Below, piece after piece: positions 35,107 through 47,142 of a stretch of 64,000 bases of DNA. Source of the DNA: Corylus avellana (Eukaryota; Streptophyta; Magnoliopsida; Fagales; Betulaceae); the NCBI RefSeq assembly GCF_901000735.1, contig NC_081550.1, positions 4,732,669 to 4,796,668 of the forward strand. Reading direction: 5' to 3'. The first letter of the stretch is position 1, and the number at the start of each line of letters is the position of its first letter. The position numbers and the translations under genes were made by a program. The notes under the pieces are model-generated. The model was given only the letters and a program-made list of their open reading frames with translations. It did not search any database and had not been told where the DNA came from.

Positions 35107-35382
35107 CTAGTGTCACATCCATGGCCACCTCACACACCCTAATCTCGAGATTTGTGAAGTTATAGGATCAATTTCAATAAGACTTAAGCAGTATGAATAA
35201 CCAAGGGGACCTCTGGTACGAGGATTTGAACACTCTTATTCTCAAATACTTTGTCATATTCTTACAACCTCATGAAAGCAGATATTGACTTAAGCGTTGG
35301 AGTTATCTCCTGTTAGGCCATTCCAACAAGCTCTCTACCTTATTGTTCATTGTCTTGCAGGTGTTGACACGTCACCAATAAG
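35107..35382. other. Intergenic, probable transposon-derived sequence
   Basis: The segment with GGTACGAGGATTTGAACAC has the style of a dispersed plant repeat. No family assignment and no gene. Confidence 0.35.
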
Positions 35383-35756
35383 CAGGGGCGGGCTTACACC
35401 ATGCCTTAGGGAGTCCATGGCACCCCAAGGATTTCTAAAACGTTTGTAAACAAAAATTTATATATATTATGCCCTTATAAGGGCCCTGACAAGGTCTTTA
35501 CCCCCAAGAAAAGTTTTAACACCCGCCACACGCTATACCTCAAAAAAAATAATAATAATAATCATCTCCTAGACGCCTAGTCAACTAGGCAACTAGAGGA
35601 AAAAAAAAAAAAAAAAAGCATTTAAAAACTTTTTATAATCGTAGATAACAGAAAATAAACGTATAAGAAACTTTTTATAGAAACTAGCAAGACTTTACAA
35701 AAAAAATTAAAAAAATGAAAAATATAATATGATAATACTAAAATTAATTAGTGTGT

Positions 35757-35879
35757 CTAAATGCGCCACATCAATAAAGTTTTTATCGACGCGTGACTTT
35801 AGCCACGCCAATAATTATTGACGCGGTAAAAAATTTGTTACTGTTTGCCACGTCAAAAAACTCCCTGATTTTTGTAGTG
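35757..35879 (-). mobile_element. CACTA-type transposon end fragment
   Basis: Read on the minus strand it starts CACTACAAAAATCAGGGAG at 35879 and carries TTTTTTGACGTGGCAAACAG, the same subterminal motif as the element at 1185, then GACGCGT/ACGCGTC and GACGTGG-like repeats. Only ~120 bases are recognisable, so it is a relic or a separate short end. Confidence 0.7.
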
Positions 35880-36137
35880 GAATGAAAGATGAGTGAATCT
35901 GAAAAATTATTTTGAATATAATTTTACCCTTTTATAGCAAATTAAAGAAGGTATTAAATGTCAGTATCAAAGAGAAAACAACTCCAAAATAATTGTATAC
36001 CATTGATAGATAATTAAATATTAGAAGCAATTAATTAGGTATGCTATGTACATAGAGATAGAAATGCAGCAGCACATGGTATGGCTAAGGTAGCCACTCA
36101 CGATGTCATAGATAAGACTTGGATGTTTTCCATCAAT

Positions 36138-36158
36138 ATATATATATATATATATTGG
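36138..36158. repeat. TA microsatellite
   Basis: Uninterrupted TA dinucleotides. Confidence 0.85.
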
Positions 36159-36167
36159 GTAAATCGA

Positions 36168-36348
36168 AGTAATGTTATACGTAGGACTCATGTTCCTCTC
36201 TTATCTCTAAAAGTAACGTGGCTTTTAAAATCACCATTGAATTTATGATGGATTAAATAGTAAAAATAACATCACCTTTGGGTACGTATAAAACGGAGAC
36301 ATGAGTCCTACATATAACATTACTTGAATAGACCATATTAAAATATTA
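36168..36348. mobile_element. Small inverted-repeat MITE
   Basis: The left end AAGTAATGTTATACGTAGGA and the inverse of the right end, CAAGTAATGTTATATGTAGG, form terminal inverted repeats of ~30 bases around an interior with TTTTAAAATCACCATTGAA. The interior resembles the element at 49134-49283. No coding capacity. Confidence 0.65.
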
Positions 36349-36771
36349 TATTATATTAATTAATTATAGGCTCGCTTCGTGCCCCTACAAACATAAGATC
36401 CTATAGATCCGCCACTGATTACTTCAAAAGATAAACAAGTGTAACAAAAGTGGGATCATCTACAAGCACTCTAGGCTAGCTAGCGCGTACAATGCCTGTG
36501 AAATTCGCAGCAGCAAATGGCGTCTTCAACTGAGTTGCGGGCGATGAAATTCGCAATAGCAAGCAAGCAGGAGCTGAACACCACAACTAAAAGGATGGCA
36601 CTAGTATCAATTAGGTTAGGGTCACTGGAGGAGGAGATGTCCATGACAATGTCCGGAGATGGTGGCGGCCGGCAGGTGACACATGAGGAACATTAATGTT
36701 GACTGAGGCCTCCGTTAACAAAAAGGAGATGGTGGGCAGAGAAGCATATATGGGCTTCCAAATAAAGAAAA
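36349..36771. other. Intergenic, no gene established
   Basis: A somewhat GC-richer patch (36480-36720) holds a 54-residue minus-strand frame from an ATG at 36644 to a stop at 36480, with a hydrophobic stretch (AILLVVVFSSCLLAIANFI). It could be a gene fragment. I do not recognise it and do not call it a gene. Confidence 0.35.
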
Positions 36772-37453
36772 TGGTTAAATATTAAAAACCCTCTTAGGAT
36801 TTGATTTTTATTACAGGACGTACTTGTGGTTTGATAAAAGACCATATTGGTCCTTCTGTCTGTTAGTTGACTTAACGGAAGTCTACGTCACTAACATGTG
36901 GACCAATTAAAATTTGACACCTAACATAAGTGACCACGTCATCACTGATGACGTGGCCACCTAATTAAATTTTTTATTTTAAAAAAATAAATTAAAAATA
37001 TATTTTCATTAAAAAAAAAAATTACAGCACACCTTGGCCATTTGAAGGGCTGACATGGGGTGGCAAACCAGACAAAAATTATCATTGGGGGTTACTCCAT
37101 GTGGGGTCAAAGAACCCCCCAAGCTATTCAGGGGCTCTGTACCTCAAATTTTTTTTTAATTTTTTTTTTTTTGAAAAAATATGTATTTTTTATTTTTATT
37201 TTTAAAAAAAAAAAAATTAATTAAGTGGCCACATCACCAGTGATGACATGGCAATTTATGCTAGGTGTCAAATTTTAATTGGTTTACATATCAGTGACGT
37301 GGACTTTCGTTAAGTCAACTAACGGTCAATGGACGGAATGACCAATTTGGGTTTTTTTATCAAAACTATAGGTACCTCCCGTGATAACAATTAAACCCTA
37401 GGGGGAAAAAAATAAAGAAGTGAAACCCTTGGGGAGTTTTTAGTATTTAACCC
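36772..37453. mobile_element. Mutator-like foldback MITE, relative of the 27975 element
   Basis: 682 bases. The right end is TAGTATTTAACCC and the left end is its inverse, TGGTTAAATATT. Long inverted arms share GTTAGTTGACTTAACGG and ACATGTGGACCAATTAAAA-type sequence with the TNL intron element. The target duplication is TAAAGAAAA at 36763-36771 and 37454-37462. The core near 37020-37145 is GC-rich but more degraded. Confidence 0.88.
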
Positions 37454-37462
37454 TAAAGAAAA

Positions 37463-38758
37463 CGATGTTAGGTTTTTAGTGTTGCCGATTTCAGTGTAAA
37501 AATATGTTTTGTTGCAAGTATTAGGATTAGGGTTGAGTTGGGGTTGAAATGAAATGCAGTTGAAGACAAGTCAAAAATTCAAGTGTAGAAGACATTGGTC
37601 AAAGTCCCAGTTGAAGCTCGATCGACTGAGATGATGCAACATGTCCCATACTAAAACCTGAGAGGGTCAATCGATCCCTCAGTCGACCAAGGTAGGGCAC
37701 GTTGCAATTTCATTTCAAACTCTAACAGATCATGAATTGATTGAGCCTGGCTGCTAGTAGTTTTAATTCACATCAACTTTGACCTAAAACCCCGCTTTCC
37801 CCTTCTCAATTTAAGCCTCACATACCACGATTTTTTTTTTTTTTTTTGAAATTACGTACCACGATTTTCATATTGTAATAAAGGCAGTTTCTCAATTGTT
37901 TTGGAGAGGTTTGCTTTTGTTCTTGAGCCTAAACAGATCAAAATCTTCTCTAAGTTTTTTTTTTTTTTTTCGCTTTTCAAACCATAGAATATAGCCTACA
38001 ACAATCAGAGTTCCGGTTTTTTAAGCAAACGAGGTTCATTCGTGAAAGTGATCCATATAAAAGGTCATGTACGTCAGAGGTTCTTGAGTCACCACTGAAA
38101 GGTGAACGTGTCATTTACCAGGCTTGCAAATTGGGTTTTCAAAGGTACAAATGTTTTGTATGCAAGAACAATTTGTTACGTAAGTATTCTATAGTGTACG
38201 CTTTTGAGTTGGCCTGCCGGTTCCAACATAGTTTTACTTTTGAAGAATACTTTAGAATTAAGGTTTTTACTTCAATACCTAAATCTATGTGTTGATTGAT
38301 TTTATTCTTTGCTTGATAAACTCTTTCAAATGGGTCTCTTTTATGGTAATTTTTGGACCCTTGGATCTCTCTCTCTCTCTCTATTCTTTAATTTCCAAAT
38401 AATCTCATCAAATTTATGTGTTTGTTATAGTTGTCAAAGTATGGTCTCTTGAATCTTACTTTAGCATGTTTCAAGTGGACGTGACGTCTCCATTAATCCT
38501 GTTATGCCAAGGAGGAAGGAAGGGTGTTAATAATAGAGAGAGAAGACAGTAAGCTATTACGTACTCATTGTATGTCAAGATAGTGGTGCTTTGAGCTCAT
38601 TTAACTTAATTCTGTCAAAGGTGATCATGATATATACCCTTCTAAACAAGAAGGGTAATTATTCAAAAAATAAAAGAAAAACTTCAACAAAAAAAAAAGA
38701 AAAAGAAAATAAAAGAAACAGCGAGAGAACAAAACACCATAGTACATTGAGCGCTATC
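37463..38758. other. Intergenic, no gene seen; probable retroelement debris
   Basis: It contains GATCGACTGAG / CAATCGATCCCTCAGTCGA near 37620-37690, poly-T tracts near 37830 and 37960, and a CT microsatellite at about 38371-38388. The short open frames match nothing. It ends in A-rich sequence next to the truncated germin-like copy. Confidence 0.45.
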
Positions 38759-39151
38759 CTTAGGGCTTGGGAGCAAGACCAGCCTTAATTAAGATGTTGA
38801 ATGGTGGCAACGTCGGTCTTGAAGGACAAAGCCAAGACATTGTCGTCAATGCTAGTGTTGAACAAAGTGTTGGGAAGTGAAACAAGTCCAGCATCTGCAC
38901 TTCCAAAAGCTGAAATTGCTAGCGCGGTTGCATTTGCAGAGTTGTATTGAAAGTGCACAAGACCCTTTGGAAACACAAATATATCACCAACTTGTAATGT
39001 CTGAGTAAAAAGCTTGTTGGCCGTGTCAACGAACCCCACTTGAAGGGTACCACCAATCAGGAAAAGAAGCTCAGCAGAGCGAGGATGGGTGTGGGGCGGG
39101 TTTGTGGTGCCAGCTGGAAATTCAAGGACAGCAATGGAAACACTCTGCCCG
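38759..39151 (-). pseudogene. Germin-like protein, 5'-truncated and frameshifted
   Basis: It matches the last two thirds of the intact gene at 40744-41358, from GQSVSIAVLEF through germin box 1 and box 2 (GDIFVFPKGLVHFQYN, ligand histidine kept) to IQHL. Homology stops abruptly at ~39151, so signal peptide and first cupin strands are missing, with a stop just upstream. Near the 3' end a 4-base AATT insertion (about 38785-38791) replaces KAGLAPK by an early stop at 38785. It is tandem with the intact copy 1.6 kb away. Confidence 0.88.
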
Positions 39152-40743
39152 TCGTCTCAGTTGTATGAGAGCATGATGTTTATCTAGCTAGGTAAATTTT
39201 TTATATAAGTTTAAAATAAAATTTAAAATTTTGTATTTACTAACCATTGATTTTTTACTAAATCTTTAAGTTCTTATTCAAAAACATGCTTTATATAGTA
39301 CTATTATTAATTCATATCCAAAAACTGATAATATAAGTACTCGAAATCAAATATAAAAGAAATTGGTTTCTTCTTCAAATCATTCATCGATCTTTCTTTC
39401 TTTTCTTTTCTTGTGGTTTTTTCCTTTTGTGGACATAATTAAAAAAAAAAAAAAAAAAATCAATTTTTTTAACAAATCTTAATTACTAATTGGTTAATAG
39501 GCCACCTGAGAGTGAAGTGGCAGCTTGTGCTTATGTGGCCACATTTCAACAATTATTTGGATGAAATGGTAATTAACTAATTAAATGAGCAGTTTGTAAA
39601 ACGAAAAAAAAAAAAAAAAATTATGGAAGTCAATCGTCGAAAATGAAAAATCTAAAACCAATATTTATCCCATGAAAACTCTAGTAATAATTTTTAATTT
39701 TCCAAAAGAATAATTATATATGAAATTTCAAGATATCAAGAGAGCAACTATTAGTCGTGAAAAAAAGAGTCAAAAAGCCATCTTTGGAAGCAAATACTGG
39801 TGTTTTTTTTTTTTGAAAACAGATAAGGATTACAGTTTATGTTTTAATAAAAAATAAATAAATTGTTGTTTTTGTTTTCAAAACATATATGGTGATGATT
39901 TAGTGGTCTTAATAAAATTTTCAACGTTCCGAAACAAAAATCTCATTACTATAAACCACCATTGGTGCCATTCATGTCATGATGGGGTTGGATTGCGCTA
40001 TGACTCAATCAGACTTGAAACAGTGCATATATATGATTCCTACCTTTTAGGTCCTGCATGTGGGGTTCTCAGTAAACAAGTGTTATTATAGATGGTCATG
40101 CCCAAATAGTAAAGTCACTCGTTCTAGACGCCCCTCTCGTTGGGATCCAAAGTAGCACATCCAATGATTACGTTTGGATTCAAACGTTTGGATTCAAAAA
40201 CACTGGATTTCTACTTTGAAAAAAAAAAAAAAAAAAAAAAACTGAATTTCCAAACAAGGCCTAGTATCATGAATTACAAGGAAGGATCCTCATATTTGAC
40301 CTTAGAGTTCCCTCATCTCAACCACTCTCTAAAGTGTCCCAACATATTGTAATAAAGTATTACAAAATCTTCATTTAAAAAAATATATAAAAAATAAAAA
40401 AAATAAAAAAAAAATAATATTACAAAAGCTTTTTGGATGGCATCCTAACATGTCATATTATGTCTCATTGAAAGACTCTTAATTAACATGTAACAAACAA
40501 TTACTGTTCTCCTTTTGATCCCAATGAAATGAGTTGCATTCCAATTTTTTTACCACACACATATTCATTTCCAACATTTTTGAAAAATAAATGAATTTAT
40601 ATATCTTCAATGACCAATAAGACAAATAAAAGTTAATGCTCACAAATTTGATGATTCATACCCCTCAAAACAAGAGGGTAATTATTAGAAAGAAAAAAAA
40701 AATCATAAAATAGGTATTATATTATGGGAAATGGATGCTATCC
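39152..40743. other. Intergenic between germin-like copies, no gene seen
   Basis: Very AT-rich with several A/T homopolymers (39440-39458, 39604-39620, 39803-39814, 40218-40241). The two short ATG frames near 39903 and 40140 look random. Confidence 0.55.
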
Positions 40744-41358
40744 TTAGGACTTGGGAGCAAGACCAGCCTTAAGGTGTTGAATGGTGGCAACATCGGTCTT
40801 GAAGGACAAAGCCAAGACATTGTTGTCAATGCTAGTGTTGAACAAAGTGTTGGGAATCGAAACAAGTCCAGCATTTGCGCTTCCAAAAGCTGAAATCGCT
40901 AGCGCAGGTGCTTTCGGGTCAACATTGTACTGAAAATGCACAAGTCCCTTAGGAAACACAAACGTATCACCCGTTTGTAGCGTCTGAGTAAATAGCTTGT
41001 TGGTCGTATCAACGAACCCCACTTGAAGGGTACCATCAACCAGGAAAAGAAGCTCAGCAGAGCGGGGATGGGTGTGGGGTGGGTTTGTGGTGCCAGCTGG
41101 AAATTCAAGGACAGCAATGGAAACACTCTGCCCGTTGAGAGCCGGGAATTCAGCCAAACTTGCTTTCAAGACCTTAAGGCCGGCTGTGGGAGGGCCTGCT
41201 CCAACAAGCGAACGCATGCCAGTAAATGTGAAGAAATTTCCATCAACTGTGACATTTGGAGGGACTATAAAGTCCGAGAGGATGTTAGGATCTCCGGCTG
41301 TTGCCATTTTCATGATGGCAAATGAAGAAATTAGCAGGAAGAAGAATTTAGAGGCCAT
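40744..41358 (-). CDS. Germin-like protein (secreted cupin), GLP9-type
   Basis: A single uninterrupted frame of 204 residues. Residues 1-22 are a signal peptide (FFFLLISSFAIMKMATAG), so the product goes to the apoplast. Cupin domain: germin box 1 NPPHTHPRSAELLFLVDG and box 2 GDTFVFPKGLVHFQYN. The predicted metal ligands are His95, His97, Glu102 and His141, all present. Possible N-glycosylation occurs at NVT and NTS. The chain has no cysteine at all, whereas classical germins have an N-terminal cysteine pair; this is a trait of the GLP subfamily with a GDPNILSDFI-like start. Germin-like proteins form hexamers and several are manganese superoxide dismutases or oxalate oxidases in defence; the activity of this one cannot be read from sequence. 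Two broken copies (2994, 38759) show recent local expansion. TATA at 41444 supports this start. Confidence 0.95.
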   Translation of the reverse strand: MASKFFFLLISSFAIMKMATAGDPNILSDFIVPPNVTVDGNFFTFTGMRSLVGAGPPTAGLKVLKASLAEFPALNGQSVSIAVLEFPAGTTNPPHTHPRSAELLFLVDGTLQVGFVDTTNKLFTQTLQTGDTFVFPKGLVHFQYNVDPKAPALAISAFGSANAGLVSIPNTLFNTSIDNNVLALSFKTDVATIQHLKAGLAPKS

Positions 41359-41443
41359 GGAAGAGAACTTGAGGTAAAGCTGATGTATTTTAGTGATTGT
41401 TGATGTGGTGGAATGAGATGCTCATAGATTATAAGAAAGGCTC

Positions 41444-41451
41444 TATTTATA
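41444..41451 (-). promoter_or_regulatory. TATA box of the intact germin-like gene
   Basis: TATAAATA on the minus strand within CTATATAAATAG, about 90 bases upstream of the ATG, the same spacing as in the broken paralogue. Confidence 0.65.
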
Positions 41452-41579
41452 TAGAATTTGAAGGAAAGGCAATCGTTCGTACCTGTGTATGCTCCTGCAG
41501 GCCTAGAGTAGCTGCAGTTTTTTTGGTGGTTAGTCATTTGGCTGGTGGATTGTCGATAAAAATAAGGCTTAATATTTTT

Positions 41580-41998
41580 AGGAAAAACTTCAATTTAAAC
41601 TCCAGAAGTATTGTGCGTTTTTGAAAAGATCCTCAAAAATTTAAAACCTCTCAAATTATAAGCCTGAACTTTCAATTTCAATTAATTTACCTCTTCCATC
41701 AAATTTTAAATGTTAAAAGTGATAAAATGACGTTTACACCCCTAACTTTTTTATAAAATTCTAAATTTACCATTAATTTCAAATTAAAAATTAAAAAATA
41801 ATAATAATGTTAGAAAAAAAAAATTGAAAGGTAATTTAGTCTTTTTTGGCATTTCCGTTAAACGTTAACGGCTAAAACTAACAGAAAGAGTAAATGATTA
41901 AAATTAAAAGTTTAGGAGTGTAAATTGATCGAGTTTTTGAATTTTGGAGAGGTCTTCTCAAAACGCGCCGTAGTTCAGGGATTGAAAGTAAAGTTTTC
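41580..41998. mobile_element. Foldback element with diverged long inverted arms
   Basis: The left arm (GGAAAAACTTCAATTTAAAC ... AAAATTTAAAACCTCTC) and the inverted right arm (GGGAAAACTTTACTTTCAAT ... TCCAAAATTCAAAAACTC) pair imperfectly across about 120 bases each. This fits an old Mutator-like foldback MITE. No clear target duplication is visible, so the ends are approximate. Confidence 0.5.
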
Positions 41999-42207
41999 CC
42001 ATTTCTTTATTAATATTGTCCTTGATCAATAAAATTTTGCCTCATACAACTTAGTACTAATTAAAATAACTGCAAAAGAATTACAGGGAAACAAAAGCCA
42101 AAAAAATGAAACCTGAAAATGACACAAATGATGATCATGATCAACCCAATACAAGACACAAACAAACGAAAGGCATGCAAAAGCCAATATTAAGAATTCA
42201 TGATATG

Positions 42208-44015
<1,808 letters not shown>

Positions 44016-44064
44016 TAATTTAATTAATTGGAAGGGGATGAAACAAAAGAACATGTTTCTTTGC

Positions 44065-44072
44065 TATTTATA
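44065..44072 (-). promoter_or_regulatory. TATA box of the peroxidase gene
   Basis: TATAAATA on the minus strand, 50 bases upstream of the chosen ATG. A transcript starting ~30 bases downstream would exclude the upper ATG at 44054. Confidence 0.65.
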
Positions 44073-44271
44073 AGGAAGAGGATGCAGGGATGCATATGAT
44101 GAATGGTTTGCACGATGGCAATAAGGAAATATTTTATGAATTGTAAGATGTTTATGAGAATCTGCAAAGTCAAAGAAAATCATGGATCATACTGTCAACA
44201 GATCATGGAAACTGCAATTGCAACGACAGCTAGAAAAGTTTGCATCATGCAACAATTCTTGTTTATTTCAA

Positions 44272-44642
44272 GAGAAAATTACAGTTTACCACCCTAAAGT
44301 TGACAGCGTTTTTCAATTCAAACACCTAAGTTTCAATTTTTGCAATTCACCCCCACAAAGTTTTAATTTTTTTCAATTCGACCAATATTATCCTAAAATT
44401 TTTATACTGCCCCTAATTTTTATTTTATTTTTTTATTTAAAAAAAAAATGGGTTGCAAAAATGGCCAAAGGGGTGGCCATAAATAAAAAATAAAAAATTA
44501 GGGGCAATATGAAAAGTTTTGGATACAATTGGTCAAATTGCAAAAATTTGAAACTTTGGGTGGATGGATTGCAAAAATTGAAACTTTGGTGTTCAAATTG
44601 AAAAACGCTGTCAACTTTAGAAAAGTAAACCGTAATTTTTCA
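44272..44642. mobile_element. Foldback MITE with 9-bp target duplication
   Basis: 371 bases starting GAGAAAATTACAGTTTACC; the right end inverted reads TGAAAAATTACGGTTTAC. The flanks are TTATTTCAA at 44263-44271 and 44643-44651. Arms of ~150 bases contain TTTCAATTTTTGCAATT repeats. The centre has GGCCAAAGGGGTGGCC. Relatives: 49402-49847 and the copy 60880-61250. Confidence 0.88.
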
Positions 44643-45429
44643 TTATTTCAAAGTTTCCCGATGTTTTTTTCGTGCTTCTGTAGAGTTATCTTGTATACAA
44701 AATTGCCTCCAAGGAATGAATCTGCCGCTCTGAACAAAAAAATATTAATTAAAAATCACGTTTGGATATACACATAGAATTTTACAGGATTTGATTCTCC
44801 TGGACACGAGATCTGAATGTCAATTATTCTAAAACGCGCGTACACAGCTATTCTGGCCCCTCAAAACCATTTGCAAACATGGAAACCGACTCAGTACTGT
44901 TGAAAACATTTTCTGGAATGGGAAAGTAAAAGGTTATTATAGTTTTTTTTTTTTTTTCTAATTAAAAATGGTAGGCCGGGGACACCAATTGTGGTATAGC
45001 GTGACCCAGCTTCAGCAGAGCATCAATGAAAATTCAAGGCGGCTAATACTAATCAAGCATATATGAGAATTCTCCATTATGAAGATTAGAACCCATACCC
45101 TAATATATGCCTTGATCACTTGAAAATTTTCTTGGGTCATTGAACCATTACCACCCTTGATGGTAATGTTATTATAGATGAAGAGTGATCAAAGAGTTCT
45201 CTAGCTCGATATATCGTTGTGTAATATCACCATTCCTTAGACCCATTTGATCAACTTCACCATCTCATACCACCAAATTTAACATGGGTACATTGTAATT
45301 TTGGTCTAAGTTTAAAAGATAAGTGTAGTTTTCTCATATTCTAGATGGGTAACTATTCAATCATTGCTTTGTTCTTTTTTCTTCTCTTTTCTTTTTTTTA
45401 AAGGGAAAATATTACATATAATTTTAAGT
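44643..45429. other. Intergenic, no gene seen
   Basis: AT-rich with poly-T at about 44942-44957. This is the site (45168-45171) at which contig H carries an extra 163-bp insertion. Confidence 0.55.
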
Positions 45430-45553
45430 GCTTACTTTTTCTTTTCTTTTTTTTCTTTCTTTTTTTAATGTTCGCACAAAAATGAATAGAGATTCAAACT
45501 AGTGACATTCGTTTTATTAGGTATAGTCTCAACTAATTGAACAACCTCTTAGA
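45430..45553 (-). mobile_element. Decayed SINE-like copy
   Basis: On the plus strand: T-rich tail, then GTTCGCACAAAAATGAATAG, GATTCAAACTAGTGACATTCG, and TCTCAACTAATTGAACAACC, aligning in order with the SINE at 23370-23487. The copy in contig H is at about 62195-62320. Confidence 0.45.
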
Positions 45554-46134
45554 ACAAGTGCTTACTTTTTAATATAATAATAAAAATCGTCATTGATATA
45601 TCATAACTGATTAACCCGTCCAAAATTTAATGATGATTTTGACTATCATAACAATAAGTGCTTACTTGAAAGTGGGCATTTTTCTTGTTTAATATGCCCA
45701 TGTTACATGTATGTTTATGTACTTTCTTCGTTTTGTGATTGCCTTGAGCGCCAAATTGGAAGGCTTTTGAAAATTGAAATCCATACATTTTGACTCAACC
45801 CAACGCCAGCGGATTCCCGACAGCTACCACTCAATCCATACATTTTGTGATTGCCTTAAGCACATTGCTTTCGTTTTGCCATTCCAGTCGAAGTACCAAT
45901 ACTAACCCTCTACCTCTAGACTCTAGTGTACTAAAAAAACACAACATGCACATCCAAGGGTATTCTTGGCATTTCGCGATCGTTTATCCATCCACCCGCC
46001 GAACAAACCAAGCCAGAAAGCCCCCAGAAGATTCCACCTACCCGTCTCTTCCCTCCACTCCACTGTTAACTCGATTTCTGAACTGAGTAGTCAATTTAAG
46101 AAGAAGTAGAAGACTGTAATTTCCTCCAACGAGT

Positions 46135-46686
46135 ATGGGTAAAATGGTAAAATGGAGCTGGAGCTCAGCTCTGGTGGGAGCGGCGTCGGGTGTGGCAGCG
46201 ACGGCTCTGATCTCGGCGAAGCCCAAGGACCCAACCTTCCATTTGATATCAATCAACCTCACAACCTTCAAGCTCAACCTCCCAGTCCTCGACGCCGAGC
46301 TCCTCCTCACCGTCCACGTCTCCAACCCCAACATCGTGCCGATCCACTACTCCTCCACCACCATGTCCATCTTCTACGAGGGCTCCTTGCTGGGCTCCGC
46401 CCAGGTGCAAGCGGGCTCCCAGGGGCCGCACTCCTGCCAGTTGCTCCGCCTTCCGGCTCGGCTCGACGGGCTCGAGCTGGCTCACCACGCGCCGCGCTTC
46501 ATCGCCGACGTAGCCAGGCGCGAGATGGTGCTTGACGCCGTCGTGGACATCGCTGGTACGGCCAAGGTGTTGTGGTGGGACCACAAGTTCAAGGTCCGCG
46601 TGGAGAGTCGCGTGACCGTTGATCCGGTTTTCTTTGAAGTGATTGATCAGGATAATAAGTCTGAGATGGAGGTTTTTCCTGCTTGA
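46135..46686 (+). CDS. LEA_2-domain protein (Lea14-like)
   Basis: A single exon of 183 residues beginning MGKMVKWSWSSALVG. The N-terminus has a weakly hydrophobic stretch (SALVGAASGVAATALIS). The core has the LEA_2/water-stress-and-hypersensitive fold pattern: ISINLTTFKLNLPVLDAEL, VHVSNPNIVPIHYSSTTMS, IFYEGSLLGSAQVQAGSQ and a C-terminal DHKFKVRVESRVTVDP. LEA_2 proteins are folded (not disordered) LEAs linked to desiccation and defence; a biochemical activity is not established. The coding region is strikingly GC-rich, especially at third positions, against an AT-rich surrounding. That is why long spurious frames appear on both strands. Contig H has a second copy encoding the same protein. Confidence 0.9.
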   Translation: MGKMVKWSWSSALVGAASGVAATALISAKPKDPTFHLISINLTTFKLNLPVLDAELLLTVHVSNPNIVPIHYSSTTMSIFYEGSLLGSAQVQAGSQGPHSCQLLRLPARLDGLELAHHAPRFIADVARREMVLDAVVDIAGTAKVLWWDHKFKVRVESRVTVDPVFFEVIDQDNKSEMEVFPA

Positions 46687-47142
46687 AGTTTATGTTTCTT
46701 TTTTTTTTTTAAGTGAAGTGTATGTTGTTTAGCAGAAGATGTAATTGATTTGATTGGTTATGAAATCAGTTTTTGGGCTTTCACAAATGATAAGATTAGC
46801 GTTTTGACTTTCTAGCTGTGTAAATTACTCCACCCATCCACTTCCTTAAAAGATAAATGCTCAGACTTTAGGTAATGGATGGTGATACATCATTTGATTT
46901 AAAAATTGAGAAACCTTGCACTTTTACAACAGTAAATAAATCGTTTGTCACACTTGCTCAGTTACATCACCTTACATGTACATATCTCCATGTTAGCCTT
47001 ACTCGATTTTAATTCATATTGTGGATGTCATCAAAATTATATCGTCCTTCCCTTCATGTTCCATTTATAAAATTGACAGAAGCATAAGTGGCCAAAAAGG
47101 ATGGGGTGACACGTGCCAATATGTCAAAATTAATATATAATG
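46687..47142. other. 3' flank of the LEA_2 gene, no further gene
   Basis: T-rich start of the 3' UTR, then unique sequence. It is collinear with contig H up to about 47111, where the two diverge abruptly. Confidence 0.5.

Noticed and set aside
35383..36417. A hAT-like element bounded by CAGGGGCGG and CCGCCACTG
   Set aside because: The end motifs are suggestive, but the 8-base flanks (CCAATAAG and ATTACTTC) do not match and unrelated elements lie between them.
36480..36644. 54-residue minus-strand frame with a hydrophobic stretch
   Set aside because: Single copy, no recognised family, no promoter evidence; too short to call.
44016..44054. In-frame upstream ATG of the peroxidase (start at 44054)
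   Set aside because: It is ~11 bases from the TATA box, so it should lie outside the transcript; the ATG at 44015 gives a proper signal peptide.
46152..46584. Long overlapping frames on both strands across the LEA_2 gene
   Set aside because: Shadows of a GC-rich coding region; the LEA_2 frame explains the sequence. The same holds at 62917-63349.
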